Source of the DNA: Streptomyces sp. DG1A-41
Lineage (GTDB): Bacteria > Actinomycetota > Actinomycetes > Streptomycetales > Streptomycetaceae
DNA length: 64,000 nt
Reading direction: 5' to 3'
NCBI RefSeq assembly: GCF_037055355.1
Contig: NZ_CP146350.1
Span: 6,409,001 to 6,473,000 of the forward strand
Part shown: piece after piece, positions 43,953 through 56,815 of the stretch
Layout: each line of letters begins with the position of its first letter
How positions within the stretch are numbered: position 1 is the stretch's first letter
The notes under the pieces: generated by a model
What the model saw: only the letters and a program-made list of their open reading frames with translations
Told to the model about the DNA's origin: nothing
Database searches by the model: none
Made by a program: the position numbers and the translations under genes

Positions 43953-45083
43953 ATGACTCACACCCCGCAGCGCTCCCGCCCCCTCCGCGTCCTGGCCGCC
44001 ATGTCCGGCGGAGTCGACTCCGCCGTGGCCGCCGCCCGCGCGGCCGAGGCCGGCCACGACGTGACCGGCGTCCACCTCGCGCTCTCCGCCAACCCTCAAT
44101 CCTTCCGCACGGGCGCGCGGGGCTGCTGCACCATCGAGGACTCGCGCGACGCCCGCCGCGCCGCGGACGTCATCGGCATCCCCTTCTACGTGTGGGACCT
44201 CGCCGACCGCTTCCGTGAGGACGTCGTCGAGGACTTCGTCGCCGAGTACGAGGCCGGCCGCACCCCCAACCCCTGCCTGCGCTGCAACGAGAAGATCAAG
44301 TTCGCGGCCCTGCTGGACAAGGCGCTGGCGCTGGGCTTCGACGCGGTCTGCACAGGCCACTACGCGCAGATCGTGACCCTTCCCGACGGCACCCGCGAGC
44401 TGCACCGTGCCTCCGACATGGCCAAGGACCAGTCCTACGTCCTCGGCGTCCTGGACGAGAAGCAGCTCGCCCACGCGATGTTCCCGCTCGGCGACACCGT
44501 CACCACCAAGGACGAGATCCGCGCGGAGGCCGAGCGCAGGGGCCTGGCGGTGGCCAAGAAGCCCGACTCGCACGACATCTGCTTCATCGCCGACGGCGAC
44601 ACCCAGGGCTTCCTGGCGAGCCGGCTCGGCAGGTCCGAGGGCGACATCGTCGACGAGTCCGGCAACCGGCTCGGCACGCACGAGGGCGCGTACGGCTTCA
44701 CCATCGGCCAGCGCAAGGGCCTGCGCATCGGCACCCCGGCGCCCGACGGCAAGCCGCGCTACGTCCTCGACGTCTCCCCGGTCACCAACACGGTCACGGT
44801 CGGCCCGGCCGACGCGCTCGACGTCAGCGCCCTGACCGCGATCAAGCCGCGCTGGTGCGGCGTCGCCCCCACCGGCCCGGGCACGTACACGGCCCAGCTC
44901 CGCGCCCACGGCGGCGAGACCGAGGTCACCGCCGAGCTCGTCGACGGCCACCTGGAGGTGACGTTCGCGGAGCCGGTCCGCGGCGTCGCCCCCGGCCAGG
45001 CGATCGTCCTGTACGACGGCACACGCGTGGTGGGCTCGGCGACGATCGCCTCGACCAGGCGAGCGACGGCGGGCGTGGCCTGA
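43953..45083 (+). CDS. mnmA: tRNA-specific 2-thiouridylase
   Basis: A 376-residue enzyme making 2-thiouridine at the wobble position of Lys, Glu and Gln tRNAs. PP-loop [13 protein letters not shown], catalytic Cys in [12 protein letters not shown] and second Cys in [11 protein letters not shown], all intact. The C-terminal beta-barrel ([18 protein letters not shown]...) is also intact. ATG behind GGAAGGG. The cysteine desulfurase upstream is a plausible sulfur source. The gene order desulfurase-amidase-mnmA is conserved in Streptomyces from memory. Confidence 0.97.
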   Translation: MTHTPQRSRPLRVLAAMSGGVDSAVAAARAAEAGHDVTGVHLALSANPQSFRTGARGCCTIEDSRDARRAADVIGIPFYVWDLADRFREDVVEDFVAEYEAGRTPNPCLRCNEKIKFAALLDKALALGFDAVCTGHYAQIVTLPDGTRELHRASDMAKDQSYVLGVLDEKQLAHAMFPLGDTVTTKDEIRAEAERRGLAVAKKPDSHDICFIADGDTQGFLASRLGRSEGDIVDESGNRLGTHEGAYGFTIGQRKGLRIGTPAPDGKPRYVLDVSPVTNTVTVGPADALDVSALTAIKPRWCGVAPTGPGTYTAQLRAHGGETEVTAELVDGHLEVTFAEPVRGVAPGQAIVLYDGTRVVGSATIASTRRATAGVA

Positions 45084-45171
45084 CGCTGCGGGCATCCGGG
45101 ACACGTCACCACGCGCGCGTGCCCCCGTCCCACTCAGCCCTCCCCGCGCGCGTGGCCAGCCCCCAGCCCGC

Positions 45172-45954
45172 TCAGCCCCGCGTGAAGAACTCCGCCAGCA
45201 CCGGCGCCAGCACGTTCGGCTCCACCATGTGCGTCTGGCCCTGGAGCGTGCGGTACGACCCGCCGGGGACGGAGTCCGCGATCGCCCGGGCCGCCTCGCG
45301 GAGCCAGGCCGGGCTCGCGTCGCCCGCGACCGCCAGGACGGGGACGCCGATCGAGGCCAGCCGGGCGCGCGGGACCCGGCCGTCGCGCATGACGGCGTCG
45401 TCGTGGGCGAGGCTCGGGGCGATCGCCTCCATGCCGGCCCACATGGGGGACTGGCGGGCGCCCTGGATCACCCCCTCGGCCAGGCCGGTCAGCCGCAGGA
45501 ACAGCTCGACCGCGTCCCCGCGCCGCCCCTCACCGAGCGCCTCCGTCAGACGCGCGGTGTACTCCGCGCGCTCCATGGCACCCTCCTCGGACATCGCGAA
45601 CGGCGTCTCGTAGACAGCCACGCGCCGCACCGGCAAGCCGCTCGCCGCCGCCTCCAGCGCCAGTGCCCCGCCCGACGAGATGCCGTACAGGAACGCCTCG
45701 CCGCCCACCGCCTCGATCACCGCCGCCAGGTCTTCGACCTCACGCTCCACGGCGTACGGCGGAGTGTCCCCGCTGGCACCGCGGCCCCGGCGGTCGTACA
45801 CGACGGCCTGAAAGCGCTCCGACAGCGACACGGCCAACGGCGCGAGCGTGCCGCCCGTCGACATCGCGCCGCTCACCAGGACGACCGCGGGGCCCCGGCC
45901 GGTGCTCTCGTAGGCGATGCGGGTGCCGTCACGCGAAAGGATCCTCTTGTCCAT
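45172..45954 (-). CDS. Alpha/beta hydrolase
   Basis: A 260-residue soluble alpha/beta-hydrolase: GRGPAVVLVSGAMSTG (oxyanion), nucleophile Ser in LYGISSGGALAL, acid Asp in LAVAGDASPAW and His in LQGQTHMVEP. All three triad residues are present, so it is probably active. The substrate is unknown; esterase, lactonase and dehalogenase members share this fold. ATG at 45954. Convergent with mnmA. Confidence 0.9.
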   Translation of the reverse strand: MDKRILSRDGTRIAYESTGRGPAVVLVSGAMSTGGTLAPLAVSLSERFQAVVYDRRGRGASGDTPPYAVEREVEDLAAVIEAVGGEAFLYGISSGGALALEAAASGLPVRRVAVYETPFAMSEEGAMERAEYTARLTEALGEGRRGDAVELFLRLTGLAEGVIQGARQSPMWAGMEAIAPSLAHDDAVMRDGRVPRARLASIGVPVLAVAGDASPAWLREAARAIADSVPGGSYRTLQGQTHMVEPNVLAPVLAEFFTRG

Positions 45955-46015
45955 GTCAGTGCAGACTGCCGCACGGCGCGGTCTTCATGGGTGAGGCGGG
46001 CCGTGCGTCAGCCGA

Positions 46016-46339
46016 TCACAACACTTCCACCTCGTAGAAGCACAGGTGGTCCTTGATCTCCGCGACGTCCGGCTCGGGCTCCGGATACGCCCAGACGAGG
46101 TCCGCGGCGTCCGGCAGCGACCAGTAGGACGCGGTGCCCTTGAACGGGCAGTACGTGTGCGTGCCGGACGGTGTCAGCAGGTCGAGGCGTACGTCCTCGG
46201 CCGGGATGTAGTAGCGCTCGGGACAGCCCGTCTCGCGCAGGACCAGCGGCCGGTCGCTCTCCGCCAGGACCTGCCCGGCGTGTACCACGCGTACGGGCCG
46301 GTCACTCTCCTTGATGGTGATGCGATGCCCGGTTGCCAC
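46016..46339 (-). CDS. DUF427-type protein
   Basis: A 107-residue soluble protein of the DUF427 beta-tent type: ITIKESDRPVRVVHAGQVLA, RETGCPERYYIPAEDVRLDL, THTYCPFKGTASYWSL and AWAYPEPEPDV-like ending. The conserved CPFKG and YYIPxEDV stretches are diagnostic. Function unknown in any organism I can recall. ATG at 46339. It is probably alone, between a hydrolase and a broken methyltransferase gene. Confidence 0.9.
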   Translation of the reverse strand: MATGHRITIKESDRPVRVVHAGQVLAESDRPLVLRETGCPERYYIPAEDVRLDLLTPSGTHTYCPFKGTASYWSLPDAADLVWAYPEPEPDVAEIKDHLCFYEVEVL

Positions 46340-46420
46340 GATCGCCCTCCTTTGGGTAGCCGCCTCCTGGGATCAGCGCACGCTGAAGCGGAGTTCTTCC
46401 CTCTCCGTAAGAGGCCACTC

Positions 46421-47215
46421 ATGCCAGCCACGAAACCGGCCAGAAACCGCAGCGCCCTGGCCCACCAGATCCGGTACGCCCTGCGCCACCCGGAGCGCGT
46501 GCCGCCCGGCGCGCGGTACGAGACGCCTGGCTGCGGCTGCGGTACCGCGACCACATCGCGTACTACCGCGCCGTGATGGCCTCCGACGCGGCGCGCAGCG
46601 CGGAGGCGGCGGTGGGGCACACCCCCTCGCGAGGCGTGGCTGCGGATCGGGCGCATGCAGTTGGACTACCTCGTGGGGCACGGACTCCAGCCGCACCACC
46701 GCATGCTGGAGATCGGCTGCGGCAATCTGCGCGCCGGGCGGCTCTTCATCGACTGCCTCGACACCGCGCACTGCTACGGCACCGACATCTCGCCGCACAT
46801 CCTGCTCGCCGCCCAGGACACCCTCGTAACCGAGAAGCTCCAGCCCAAGCTGCCCTACCTGACGCTCGCCGACGACCTCACCTTCGCCTTCCCGCCCGAC
46901 GCGCACTTCGATGTCGTCCACGCGCACAGCGTCTTCTCGCACTCGCCGCTGCACGTCATCGAGGAATGCTTCGCCCACGTCGGCCGGATCCTCGCGCCCG
47001 GCGGGTTCTTCGACTTCACGTTCGACCGCACCGAGGGCGAGGAGCACCAGGTGCTGCACGAGGACTTCTCCTACCGGACGGCGACGCCGGCCGAACTCGC
47101 CGCTGAGTACGGCCTGGACGCCCGGTTCATGGACGACTGGGAACAACTCCCGCACCGGCAGTCGGAAATGCGGGTCACCACGACGGCGGACCCGGCCCGT
47201 ACGGTGGGGCCATGA
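46421..47215 (+). pseudogene. SAM-dependent methyltransferase with two frameshifts near its N-terminus
   Basis: ATG at 46421 reads MPATKPARNRSALAHQIRYA then LRHPERVPPGARYE. A shift near 46525 leads to DAWLRLRYRDHIAYYRAV and MASDAARSAEAAVGHTPS. A second shift near 46632 leads to SREAWLRIGRMQLDYLVGHG, followed without further damage by a methyltransferase fold: HRMLEIGCGNLRAGRLFI (SAM-binding), AHCYGTDISPHI and VVHAHSVFSHSP. An internal ATG at 46655 could still give a ~186-residue catalytic part. Its stop overlaps the next ATG (ATGA). Confidence 0.75.
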
Positions 47216-47751
47216 ACATCTGTGTCTTCCTCTCCGCCGCCGACCTCGACGAGCGCTACACCCGTCCCGCCCGGGAGTTCGCCAAGCTGCTGGGCAAGGG
47301 TGGTCACACCCTCGTGTGGGGCGGCTCCGACGTCGGCCTCATGAAGGTGGTCGCCGACGGGGTGCAGGAGGCGGGCGGCCGGCTCGTCGGCGTCTCCGTA
47401 CAGTTCCTCTCGGCCAAGGCCCGCCCCGGCGTCGACGAGATGGTCGTCGCCCGTGACCTCGCCGAGCGCAAGAAGCTGCTCCTGGAGAAGGCCGACGCCG
47501 TGGTGATCATGGTGGGCGGCACCGGCACGCTCGACGAGGCGACCGAGATCCTGGAACTGAAGAAGCACGGCCACACGGACAAGCCCGTGGTCCTGCTCAA
47601 CACCGCGGGCTTCTACGACGGCCTGAAGGAGCAGTTCCGCCGCATGGAGGACGAGGGCTTCCTGCCCCGCCCGCTCACCGACCTGGTGTTCTTCGCGGAG
47701 GAGCCGGTGGGGGCGCTGGCGTACCTGGAGGAGAGCCGGGGCGTGGCGTGA
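47212..47751 (+). CDS. LOG-family nucleotide-binding protein (TIGR00730-like)
   Basis: A 179-residue protein with the LOG/lysine-decarboxylase-like Rossmann fold. The usual PGGxGTxxE motif reads MVGGTGTLDEATEI, so Pro is replaced by Val. The upstream part has TLVWGGSDVGLMKVVAD. LOG proteins convert cytokinin nucleotides to bases or hydrolyse other nucleotides. ATG overlaps the methyltransferase stop. The variant motif suggests a shifted specificity, so the reaction is unknown. Confidence 0.85.
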   Translation: MNICVFLSAADLDERYTRPAREFAKLLGKGGHTLVWGGSDVGLMKVVADGVQEAGGRLVGVSVQFLSAKARPGVDEMVVARDLAERKKLLLEKADAVVIMVGGTGTLDEATEILELKKHGHTDKPVVLLNTAGFYDGLKEQFRRMEDEGFLPRPLTDLVFFAEEPVGALAYLEESRGVA

Positions 47752-47801
47752 ACCCGGGCCGGTGCCCTGAGTGACCCGCGCGTGATGCGAGCATGGCGGG
47801 C

Positions 47802-48491
47802 ATGGCTACTCATGTGATCACCGGAGCCGGTTCCGGCATCGGCGCCGCCGTGGCCCGCCGCCTGCACGCGCGCGGGGACGACCTCGTGCTGCACGCGCGC
47901 GACGCGGGCCGCGCGAAGGAGCTGGCGGCCGAGTTCCCCGGGGCGAAGACCCTGGTCGGCGACCTGGCCGACCCCGACAAGCTCTCCTGGGCCTTCTCCC
48001 ACCAGTCGCTGCCCGACCGCGTGGAGTCGCTGCTGCACATCGCCGGGGTCGTCGACCTCGGCCCGGTCGGTGAGCTCACCCCGAAGACCTGGCGCCACCA
48101 GCTCAACGTCAACCTCGTCGCCCCGGCCGAGCTGACCCGCCACTTCCTGCCCCAGCTGCGCGCGGCCCGGGGCCACGTGGTCTTCGTCAACTCCGGAGCC
48201 GGCCTGAACGCCCACGCCGGCTGGTCCGCGTACGCCGCCTCCAAGCACGGTCTGAAGGCCCTCGCCGACTCCCTGCGTCACGAGGAGCACGCGGGCGGCG
48301 TCCGCGTCACCTCGGTCTACCCCGGCCGCACGGCGAGCCCCATGCAGGCCAAGGTCCACCAGCAGGAGGGCAAGGAGTACGACGCGTCGAAGTGGATCGA
48401 CCCCGAGTCGGTCGCCACGACGATCCTGATGGCCCTGGACCTGCCGAGGGACGCCGAGGTCAACGACCTGACGGTACGACCGGGGAACTGA
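47802..48491 (+). CDS. Short-chain dehydrogenase/reductase
   Basis: A 229-residue SDR: NAD(P)-binding TGAGSGIGAAVARRLHARG, LLHIAGVVDLGP (NAG-equivalent), Ser in VFVNSGAGLN, Tyr/Lys in WSAYAASKHGLKAL. All catalytic residues are present. The substrate is unknown. The ATG at 47802 begins right at the fold (MATHVITGAG); an ATG at 47793 would add three residues. It is transcribed with its neighbours in the same direction. Confidence 0.92.
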   Translation: MATHVITGAGSGIGAAVARRLHARGDDLVLHARDAGRAKELAAEFPGAKTLVGDLADPDKLSWAFSHQSLPDRVESLLHIAGVVDLGPVGELTPKTWRHQLNVNLVAPAELTRHFLPQLRAARGHVVFVNSGAGLNAHAGWSAYAASKHGLKALADSLRHEEHAGGVRVTSVYPGRTASPMQAKVHQQEGKEYDASKWIDPESVATTILMALDLPRDAEVNDLTVRPGN

Positions 48492-48520
48492 CCGGCGGGG
48501 CCGCTGCGTAGGCTGCTCCG

Positions 48521-49528
48521 GTGAGCGAAAACAGCCAGTTCAGGTTCGGTGCCGCCACGGGTGTCGGCTCCATGCCGGGGGGCGACGCCCGGGAAGCCGC
48601 CCGAACCGTCACCGGAACCTTCGAGGACTTCCCCTTCCTGCCCGAACTGCCCGCCCGCGGACCCGGCGCGGACATGATCGGACGGACCGCCGGCCTGCTC
48701 GTCGAGCTGTACGCGCGCGTGGAGCCCAGCGGATGGCGGCTCGGCGACCGCCCGGGGCGGGACACCAAACGGGCCCGCGCCTGGCTCGGCGAGGACCTCG
48801 ACGCGGTGGAGGAATTCACGCAGGGGTACCAGGGGCCGCTGAAGGTCCAGGTCGTGGGACCGTGGACCCTCGCCGCCAACCTGGAGCTGCGAGGCGGCGA
48901 GGCCGCCCTCTCCGACCCCGGAGCCTGCCGCGACCTCGCCGCCTCCCTCGCCGAGGGGCTCCGCCTGCACCTCGCCGAGGTCCAGCGGCGGGTCCCCGGC
49001 GCGCAGCTCGTCCTCCAGCTCGACGAGCCGTCCCTCACCGCCGTGCTGCGCGGCCAGGTGAAGACCGCCAGCGGTTACCGCACTCACCGGGCCGTCGACC
49101 GGCAGATCATCGAGGCCACCCTCCGCGATGTCGTCGCCGTGCACGCCGGCGGCCCGGTCGTCGTCCACTCCTGCGCACCGGACGTCCCGTTCGCCCTGCT
49201 GCGCAGGGCGGGCGCGGCGGCCGTCTCCTTCGACTTCTCCCTGCTCACCGAGCGTGACGACGAGGTGATCGGGGAGGCGGTGGAAGGCGGCACCCGGCTC
49301 TTCACCGGTGTCGTCCCGACCACACAGGGCCCATTGTCAGACCCTGCCGGTAGCGTCATGGGTGTCAGGACGCTGTGGCGCAGGCTGGGGCTGTCACCGG
49401 GGCTTCTCGCGGAGGCGGTCACGGTCACGCCGGCGTGCGGACTCGCGGGGGCCTCCCCGGGGTACGCGCGCGCGGCCCTCGCCCACTGCGTCCAGGCGGC
49501 GAGATCTCTCGCGGACAACCCAGAGTAA
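48521..49528 (+). CDS. MetE-C-terminal-like methionine synthase family protein
   Basis: A 335-residue barrel protein related to the C-terminal half of cobalamin-independent methionine synthase: ATGVGSMPGGDAREA, VQVVGPWTLAANLELR, VLQLDEPSLTAVLRG, PVVVHSCAPDVPFALL (His, Cys) and the late Cys in TPACGLAGASPG. These His/Cys residues would bind zinc. It lacks the N-terminal half of MetE, so it cannot be a full MetE; it may use another methyl donor. GTG at 48521. It ends 15 nt before ligA. Confidence 0.88.
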   Translation: MSENSQFRFGAATGVGSMPGGDAREAARTVTGTFEDFPFLPELPARGPGADMIGRTAGLLVELYARVEPSGWRLGDRPGRDTKRARAWLGEDLDAVEEFTQGYQGPLKVQVVGPWTLAANLELRGGEAALSDPGACRDLAASLAEGLRLHLAEVQRRVPGAQLVLQLDEPSLTAVLRGQVKTASGYRTHRAVDRQIIEATLRDVVAVHAGGPVVVHSCAPDVPFALLRRAGAAAVSFDFSLLTERDDEVIGEAVEGGTRLFTGVVPTTQGPLSDPAGSVMGVRTLWRRLGLSPGLLAEAVTVTPACGLAGASPGYARAALAHCVQAARSLADNPE

Positions 49529-51739
<2,211 letters not shown>

Positions 51740-51995
51740 CGGTTGAAGGCCACCCGATCGGCGCATACCAGATGCATACGGGTGGCCGGGGCGCATTCGG
51801 GCAACCGTCGGCGACCGCTGCCCGTGGAAGCCTTCTGCGGCCTACTGTTGAGATGTGCGCCTGCCGTGCCCAGCTGCGGTCGGGGCATCTTCGTGCTCGT
51901 GGAGCACGGGGAAGGGTTTTCCAACGCGGGCCGCCCAAGGTTGTCGGGCACCGGGCCGCGGGGCGTGGGCACCGCCGGCTGTGAGAGGGACGGGA

Positions 51996-54290
51996 ATGGA
52001 ACCGACCGAGAGCGCCGTGCCGGGCTCACGGCTGCGCCTGCGCCGCATGGCGGTCGTATGGCGTGCAGTCCGTGGGACGGGCCTGGCGGGGCGTCCGGGC
52101 GCGGAAGGGCGCGCCGCCGGACAGTACACAGCGGACGGGCGTACCTCCGGGGGGCGCGCCGCGGCGGACGGCCGCGGCGCCGCGCAGCCGGTCACCGAGC
52201 ACCCGTCCGGCCTGACCGGCACGGACGCGGACCCGGAACGGCACCTGTCCTGGCCCGCGCTGCCCGCGGCGGTCGTCGCGGCGGCCGGGTTCGTCCTGGG
52301 CGCCGGCTTCTACCGCGCCTTCACCGGCGACCACGCGCTCTTCCCGTCCGGCACGGCCGGCTGGGCGCTGGCCGTGCTGACCGGCATCATCGTGGGCCAC
52401 CTCGTCATGCTCGGCCGCTCCCGCTGGTGGGGCGGCACCGGCTCGGGCGCCGCCCTCACGCTCGCCGTGCTGCTGCTGTACGGCTGGGTACCGGCCGGCA
52501 TGGTCAGCCTCACGGTCGTCGTGCTGGTCGGCATAGCCCGCCGCAACCGCTGGCGCCAGGGCGTCCTGCACGGGGCGGTCGACCTCCTCGGCATCGGCGC
52601 CGGCGCCCTGGTACTGGGCGTCTTCGGGTCCGTACCGTCCGTCGAGTCCCCCTCGGATCCGGACAGCTGGACGCTCTACACCGCGCCCGAGGTCGTCATG
52701 GTCGCCGTCGCCTACCTGGCGGTCACCCGCGTCCTGCTCTGGTACCTGCACGCCCCGCGCCCCGGTCTGCCCACCGTCGCCCGCACCGCCCTGGTCAGAC
52801 AGGGCCTGGTCGCGGTCGCGCTGCTGGGGATCGCGCCGCTGGTCTGCGTGGTGGCCGTGGCCCAGCCGATCCTGCTGCCTCTGTTCTCCATCCCGCTCAT
52901 CGCCCTGGACTCCACGCTCTGGATAGCCCGGGCCCGGGCCGAGGAACAGCTGCGCGACCCGCTGACCGGGCTGCCCAACCGCCAGTGGCTCCAGGAGCGC
53001 ATCTGGACCGCGCTGGACGACGCCGAGCGGATCGACGCGCGCGCCGCCCTGATGCTGATCGACCTCGACCGTTTCCGGTCGGTCAACGACACGCTCGGTC
53101 ATCTGGCCGGTGACCGGCTGCTCCTCCAGATCGCCGACCGGCTGCGGGTGGCGCTGCCGCGGGGCGCGGAGGCCGCGCGGCTCGGCGGGGACGAGTTCGC
53201 CGTCTTACTGCCAGTTGCCGACTCCACGACGTCCGCGACCCGGGTCGCCCGCAACCTGGTCTCCGCGCTCAGCTCCCCGCTCGACCTCGACGGCCTCACC
53301 CTCGTCCTGGAGGCCAGCGCCGGGGTCGCCGTCTTCCCCGACCACGCGCTGGACGCCGAGGGGCTGCTGCGGCGGGCGGACGTGGCGATGTACCAGGCGA
53401 AGCGGGACCGTACGGGTGTGGAGGTCTACGAGTCCAAGCGCGACTCGAACACCCCGGACCGGCTCGGTCTGCTGGGAGACCTCCGCAGGGCGCTGGACGC
53501 CCACGAGGTCGAACTCCACTACCAGCCCAAGGTCCGCTTCGACGGACAGGTCGCGGGTCTGGAGGCCCTGGTCCGCTGGGTGCACCCCGAGCGGGGCAAG
53601 GTGCCGCCGGACGAGTTCATAGCGATCGCCGAGTCCTCGGGCCTGATGCCCCATCTCACCGAGTACGTCCTGGAGACCGCGCTCGCCCAGGTCGCGCGGT
53701 GGCGGGCCCAGGGACTGTTCGTCCCGGTCGCGGTCAACGTCTCCCCGCGTGACGTCCACACCCCCGGCTTCGCGGGCTCGGTCGCCGCGCGGCTGGCCCG
53801 GCACGGCGTCCCGGCCGGAGCACTCCAACTGGAGATAACGGAACACGTCCTCCTGGAGGACCCGCAGCGCGCCGCCGACACCCTCAACGCACTGACCGGG
53901 CACGGCGTGAAGATGTCCCTGGACGACTTCGGCACGGGCTACTCGTCGCTGGTGCACCTGCGCAAGCTCCCGGTCAGCGAACTGAAGATCGACCGCTCGT
54001 TCGTCGCCCGGCTCGCCATCGACACCGAGGACGCGGAGATCGTGCGCTGCACGGTCGACCTCGCGCACTCCCTCGGCCTGCTCGTCGTCGCCGAGGGCGT
54101 CGAGGACGACGAGACCTGGGAGCGCCTGCGCGACCTCGGCTGCGACGCCGTCCAGGGCTGGCTGGTCGCCGCCGCGATGCCCCCCGACGAGACCACGGCC
54201 TGGCTCCGCGCCCGGGGCTCCTGCGGCTGGCAACGCCCCCGGGCCGCCCTCCCGGCGGCGACGGCGGACGACTCGGGCCGCATCGTCTAG
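51996..54290 (+). CDS. rmdB: GGDEF-EAL cyclic-di-GMP protein (RmdB homologue)
   Basis: A 764-residue membrane protein. After a cytosolic N-terminus of ~90 residues, six to eight hydrophobic segments (residues ~90-310) form a membrane sensor. A GGDEF domain follows (LGGDEFAV, near 397-401), with no RxxD inhibitory site before it. An EAL domain (E523-A-L, NVSPRDVH, LEITEHVL, LDDFGTGYSSL, LKIDRSF, AEGVED) has every catalytic residue, so phosphodiesterase activity is expected. From memory, S. coelicolor RmdB (SCO5495), next to ligA, degrades c-di-GMP and affects development. ATG at 51996 behind GAGAGGGACGGGA. The region 54291-54543 is non-coding. Confidence 0.93.
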   Translation: MEPTESAVPGSRLRLRRMAVVWRAVRGTGLAGRPGAEGRAAGQYTADGRTSGGRAAADGRGAAQPVTEHPSGLTGTDADPERHLSWPALPAAVVAAAGFVLGAGFYRAFTGDHALFPSGTAGWALAVLTGIIVGHLVMLGRSRWWGGTGSGAALTLAVLLLYGWVPAGMVSLTVVVLVGIARRNRWRQGVLHGAVDLLGIGAGALVLGVFGSVPSVESPSDPDSWTLYTAPEVVMVAVAYLAVTRVLLWYLHAPRPGLPTVARTALVRQGLVAVALLGIAPLVCVVAVAQPILLPLFSIPLIALDSTLWIARARAEEQLRDPLTGLPNRQWLQERIWTALDDAERIDARAALMLIDLDRFRSVNDTLGHLAGDRLLLQIADRLRVALPRGAEAARLGGDEFAVLLPVADSTTSATRVARNLVSALSSPLDLDGLTLVLEASAGVAVFPDHALDAEGLLRRADVAMYQAKRDRTGVEVYESKRDSNTPDRLGLLGDLRRALDAHEVELHYQPKVRFDGQVAGLEALVRWVHPERGKVPPDEFIAIAESSGLMPHLTEYVLETALAQVARWRAQGLFVPVAVNVSPRDVHTPGFAGSVAARLARHGVPAGALQLEITEHVLLEDPQRAADTLNALTGHGVKMSLDDFGTGYSSLVHLRKLPVSELKIDRSFVARLAIDTEDAEIVRCTVDLAHSLGLLVVAEGVEDDETWERLRDLGCDAVQGWLVAAAMPPDETTAWLRARGSCGWQRPRAALPAATADDSGRIV

Positions 54291-54474
54291 GTCCCGGACC
54301 GGACCGTTCCTGACCCCGGTGCCTTCCAGTCGGCGCCGTCGGCCGGACCCGTGGCGCCGGCTGGACGGAACCCCTCGCCCCGGCACCGCCGGCCTGTCCG
54401 CCTGCGCGCTGGTCGGCCGCGAGCGGCACACGGTCACCTGCCTCCGCAGGGTTGCGGTCTCCGTTCCTGAAGCA

Positions 54475-54499
54475 CTCCGGCGGGGCCGGGCCGCCGGAG
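54475..54499 (+). terminator. Hairpin after rmdB
   Basis: CTCCGGCGG (54475-54483), 7-nt loop, CCGCCGGAG (54491-54499): perfect 9-bp stem, 185 nt after the rmdB stop and 40 nt before the gat promoter-like -10. No U-run. Confidence 0.5.
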
Positions 54500-54537
54500 C
54501 CGGCGAAACCGTTTCACGGTCACGCCTGCCCGCCCCA

Positions 54538-54543
54538 TAGGAT
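54538..54543 (+). promoter_or_regulatory. Probable -10 element of the gat operon
   Basis: TAGGAT matches the Streptomyces housekeeping -10 pattern. The best -35 is weak (TTCACG, 54513-54518, 19-nt spacer). Transcription would start near 54550, at the beginning of the structured leader. Confidence 0.45.
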
Positions 54544-54723
54544 TAGGACCTGGCGCCCCACGTTCCCGCCTGCCGTGCGACGCCTGGCACGCACGCTCGC
54601 CGCGTTGCCGAATCGCCCACGTGGTCCCGCCACGAGGACGCTCCGGCCCCTTGCGATCGCTCGCGCCGGACGCCGCACGGCCCGCCCTCCGGGCGGACGA
54701 CGGGAATGTGACGCCAGGTCCTA
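54544..54723 (+). ncRNA. Structured RNA leader upstream of gatC (multibranched)
   Basis: Closing helix TAGGACCTGGCG (54544-54555) with CGCCAGGTCCTA (54712-54723), 12 perfect pairs; after a small internal loop it continues with ten more pairs (54559-54568 with 54701-54710, one G-U). Inside are a helix GCCGTGC/GCACGGC (54572-54578 with 54675-54681), a hairpin CCGCCC-TCC-GGGCGG (54682-54696), CGTGG-TCCCG-CCACG (54620-54634) and TCCGGC/GCCGGA (54642-54647 with 54665-54670) enclosing GCGA-TCGC-TCGC. No credible protein is encoded. It is either a regulatory leader of gatCAB or an independent small RNA. I know of no named RNA family of this shape at this site. Confidence 0.65.
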
Positions 54724-54761
54724 GGCCCAAACCACACACACTCACCCCAGAGGATCGCTGC

Positions 54762-55058
54762 ATGCCTGGCATCACGCGCGAGGAGGTCGCCCACCTCGCC
54801 CGGCTGGCGCGTCTGGAGCTGAAGCCCGAAGAGCTCGACCACTTCGCGGGACAGCTGGACGACATCATCGGCGCGGTGGCCCGCGTCAGCGAGGTCGCCG
54901 ACCAAGACGTACCGCCGACCTCGCACCCGCTCCCGCTGACGAACGTCATGCGCCCGGACGAGGTCCGTCCCTCGCTCACCCCCGAGCAGGCGCTCTCCGG
55001 AGCCCCGGCCCAGGAGCAGCAGCGTTTCAAGGTGCCGCAGATCCTGGGGGAGGAGTAA
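54762..55058 (+). CDS. gatC: Asp/Glu-tRNA amidotransferase subunit C
   Basis: A 98-residue subunit that belts GatA and GatB together: [40 protein letters not shown] and [20 protein letters not shown] are typical. ATG at 54762 behind AGAGGAT, 38 nt after the structured RNA. It is the first gene of gatC-gatA-small ORF-gatB; the order C-A-B is conserved in actinobacteria. GatCAB amidates Glu-tRNA(Gln) and/or Asp-tRNA(Asn). Confidence 0.97.
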   Translation: MPGITREEVAHLARLARLELKPEELDHFAGQLDDIIGAVARVSEVADQDVPPTSHPLPLTNVMRPDEVRPSLTPEQALSGAPAQEQQRFKVPQILGEE

Positions 55059-55064
55059 CCCGCC

Positions 55065-56560
<1,496 letters not shown>

Positions 56561-56564
<4 letters not shown>

Positions 56565-56800
56565 GTGCACTGACCAAGGCCAAGGGCTTCAAGAAGTCCA
56601 GGTCCGGTACGTATCTGTCCATGGCCGGGACCGCGTTCGGCGCGATCGGCGTCGCCAAGCGGCTGAAGAAGGCCCGCGCCGAGAAGGACACCCTGGTCCT
56701 GATCGACGCCACCGTGTCCGCCGTCGCCATCGTCACCGGCCTCGCGATCCTGTACCGCGAGCTGAAGCGGCTGGGCGACGACGACGTCCTGCTGGGCTGA
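56561..56800 (+). CDS. Small conserved membrane protein nested between gatA and gatB
   Basis: A 79-residue protein starting [20 protein letters not shown]. It has two hydrophobic segments ([15 protein letters not shown] and [19 protein letters not shown]), a basic loop, and an acidic end ([10 protein letters not shown]). GTG overlaps the gatA stop, and gatB follows after 15 nt, so it is translated in the operon. I recall a gene of the same size at this place in S. coelicolor, which suggests selection. No GatCAB-like motif; function unknown. Confidence 0.75.
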
Positions 56801-56815
56801 GAGGGAAGTTACACC

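Noticed and set aside
54544..54723. Terminal inverted repeats of a MITE
   Set aside because: The ends pair perfectly, but no target-site duplication is visible, inner stems are ordered, and a -10 sits at the edge. An RNA element fits better, though a MITE is not fully excluded.
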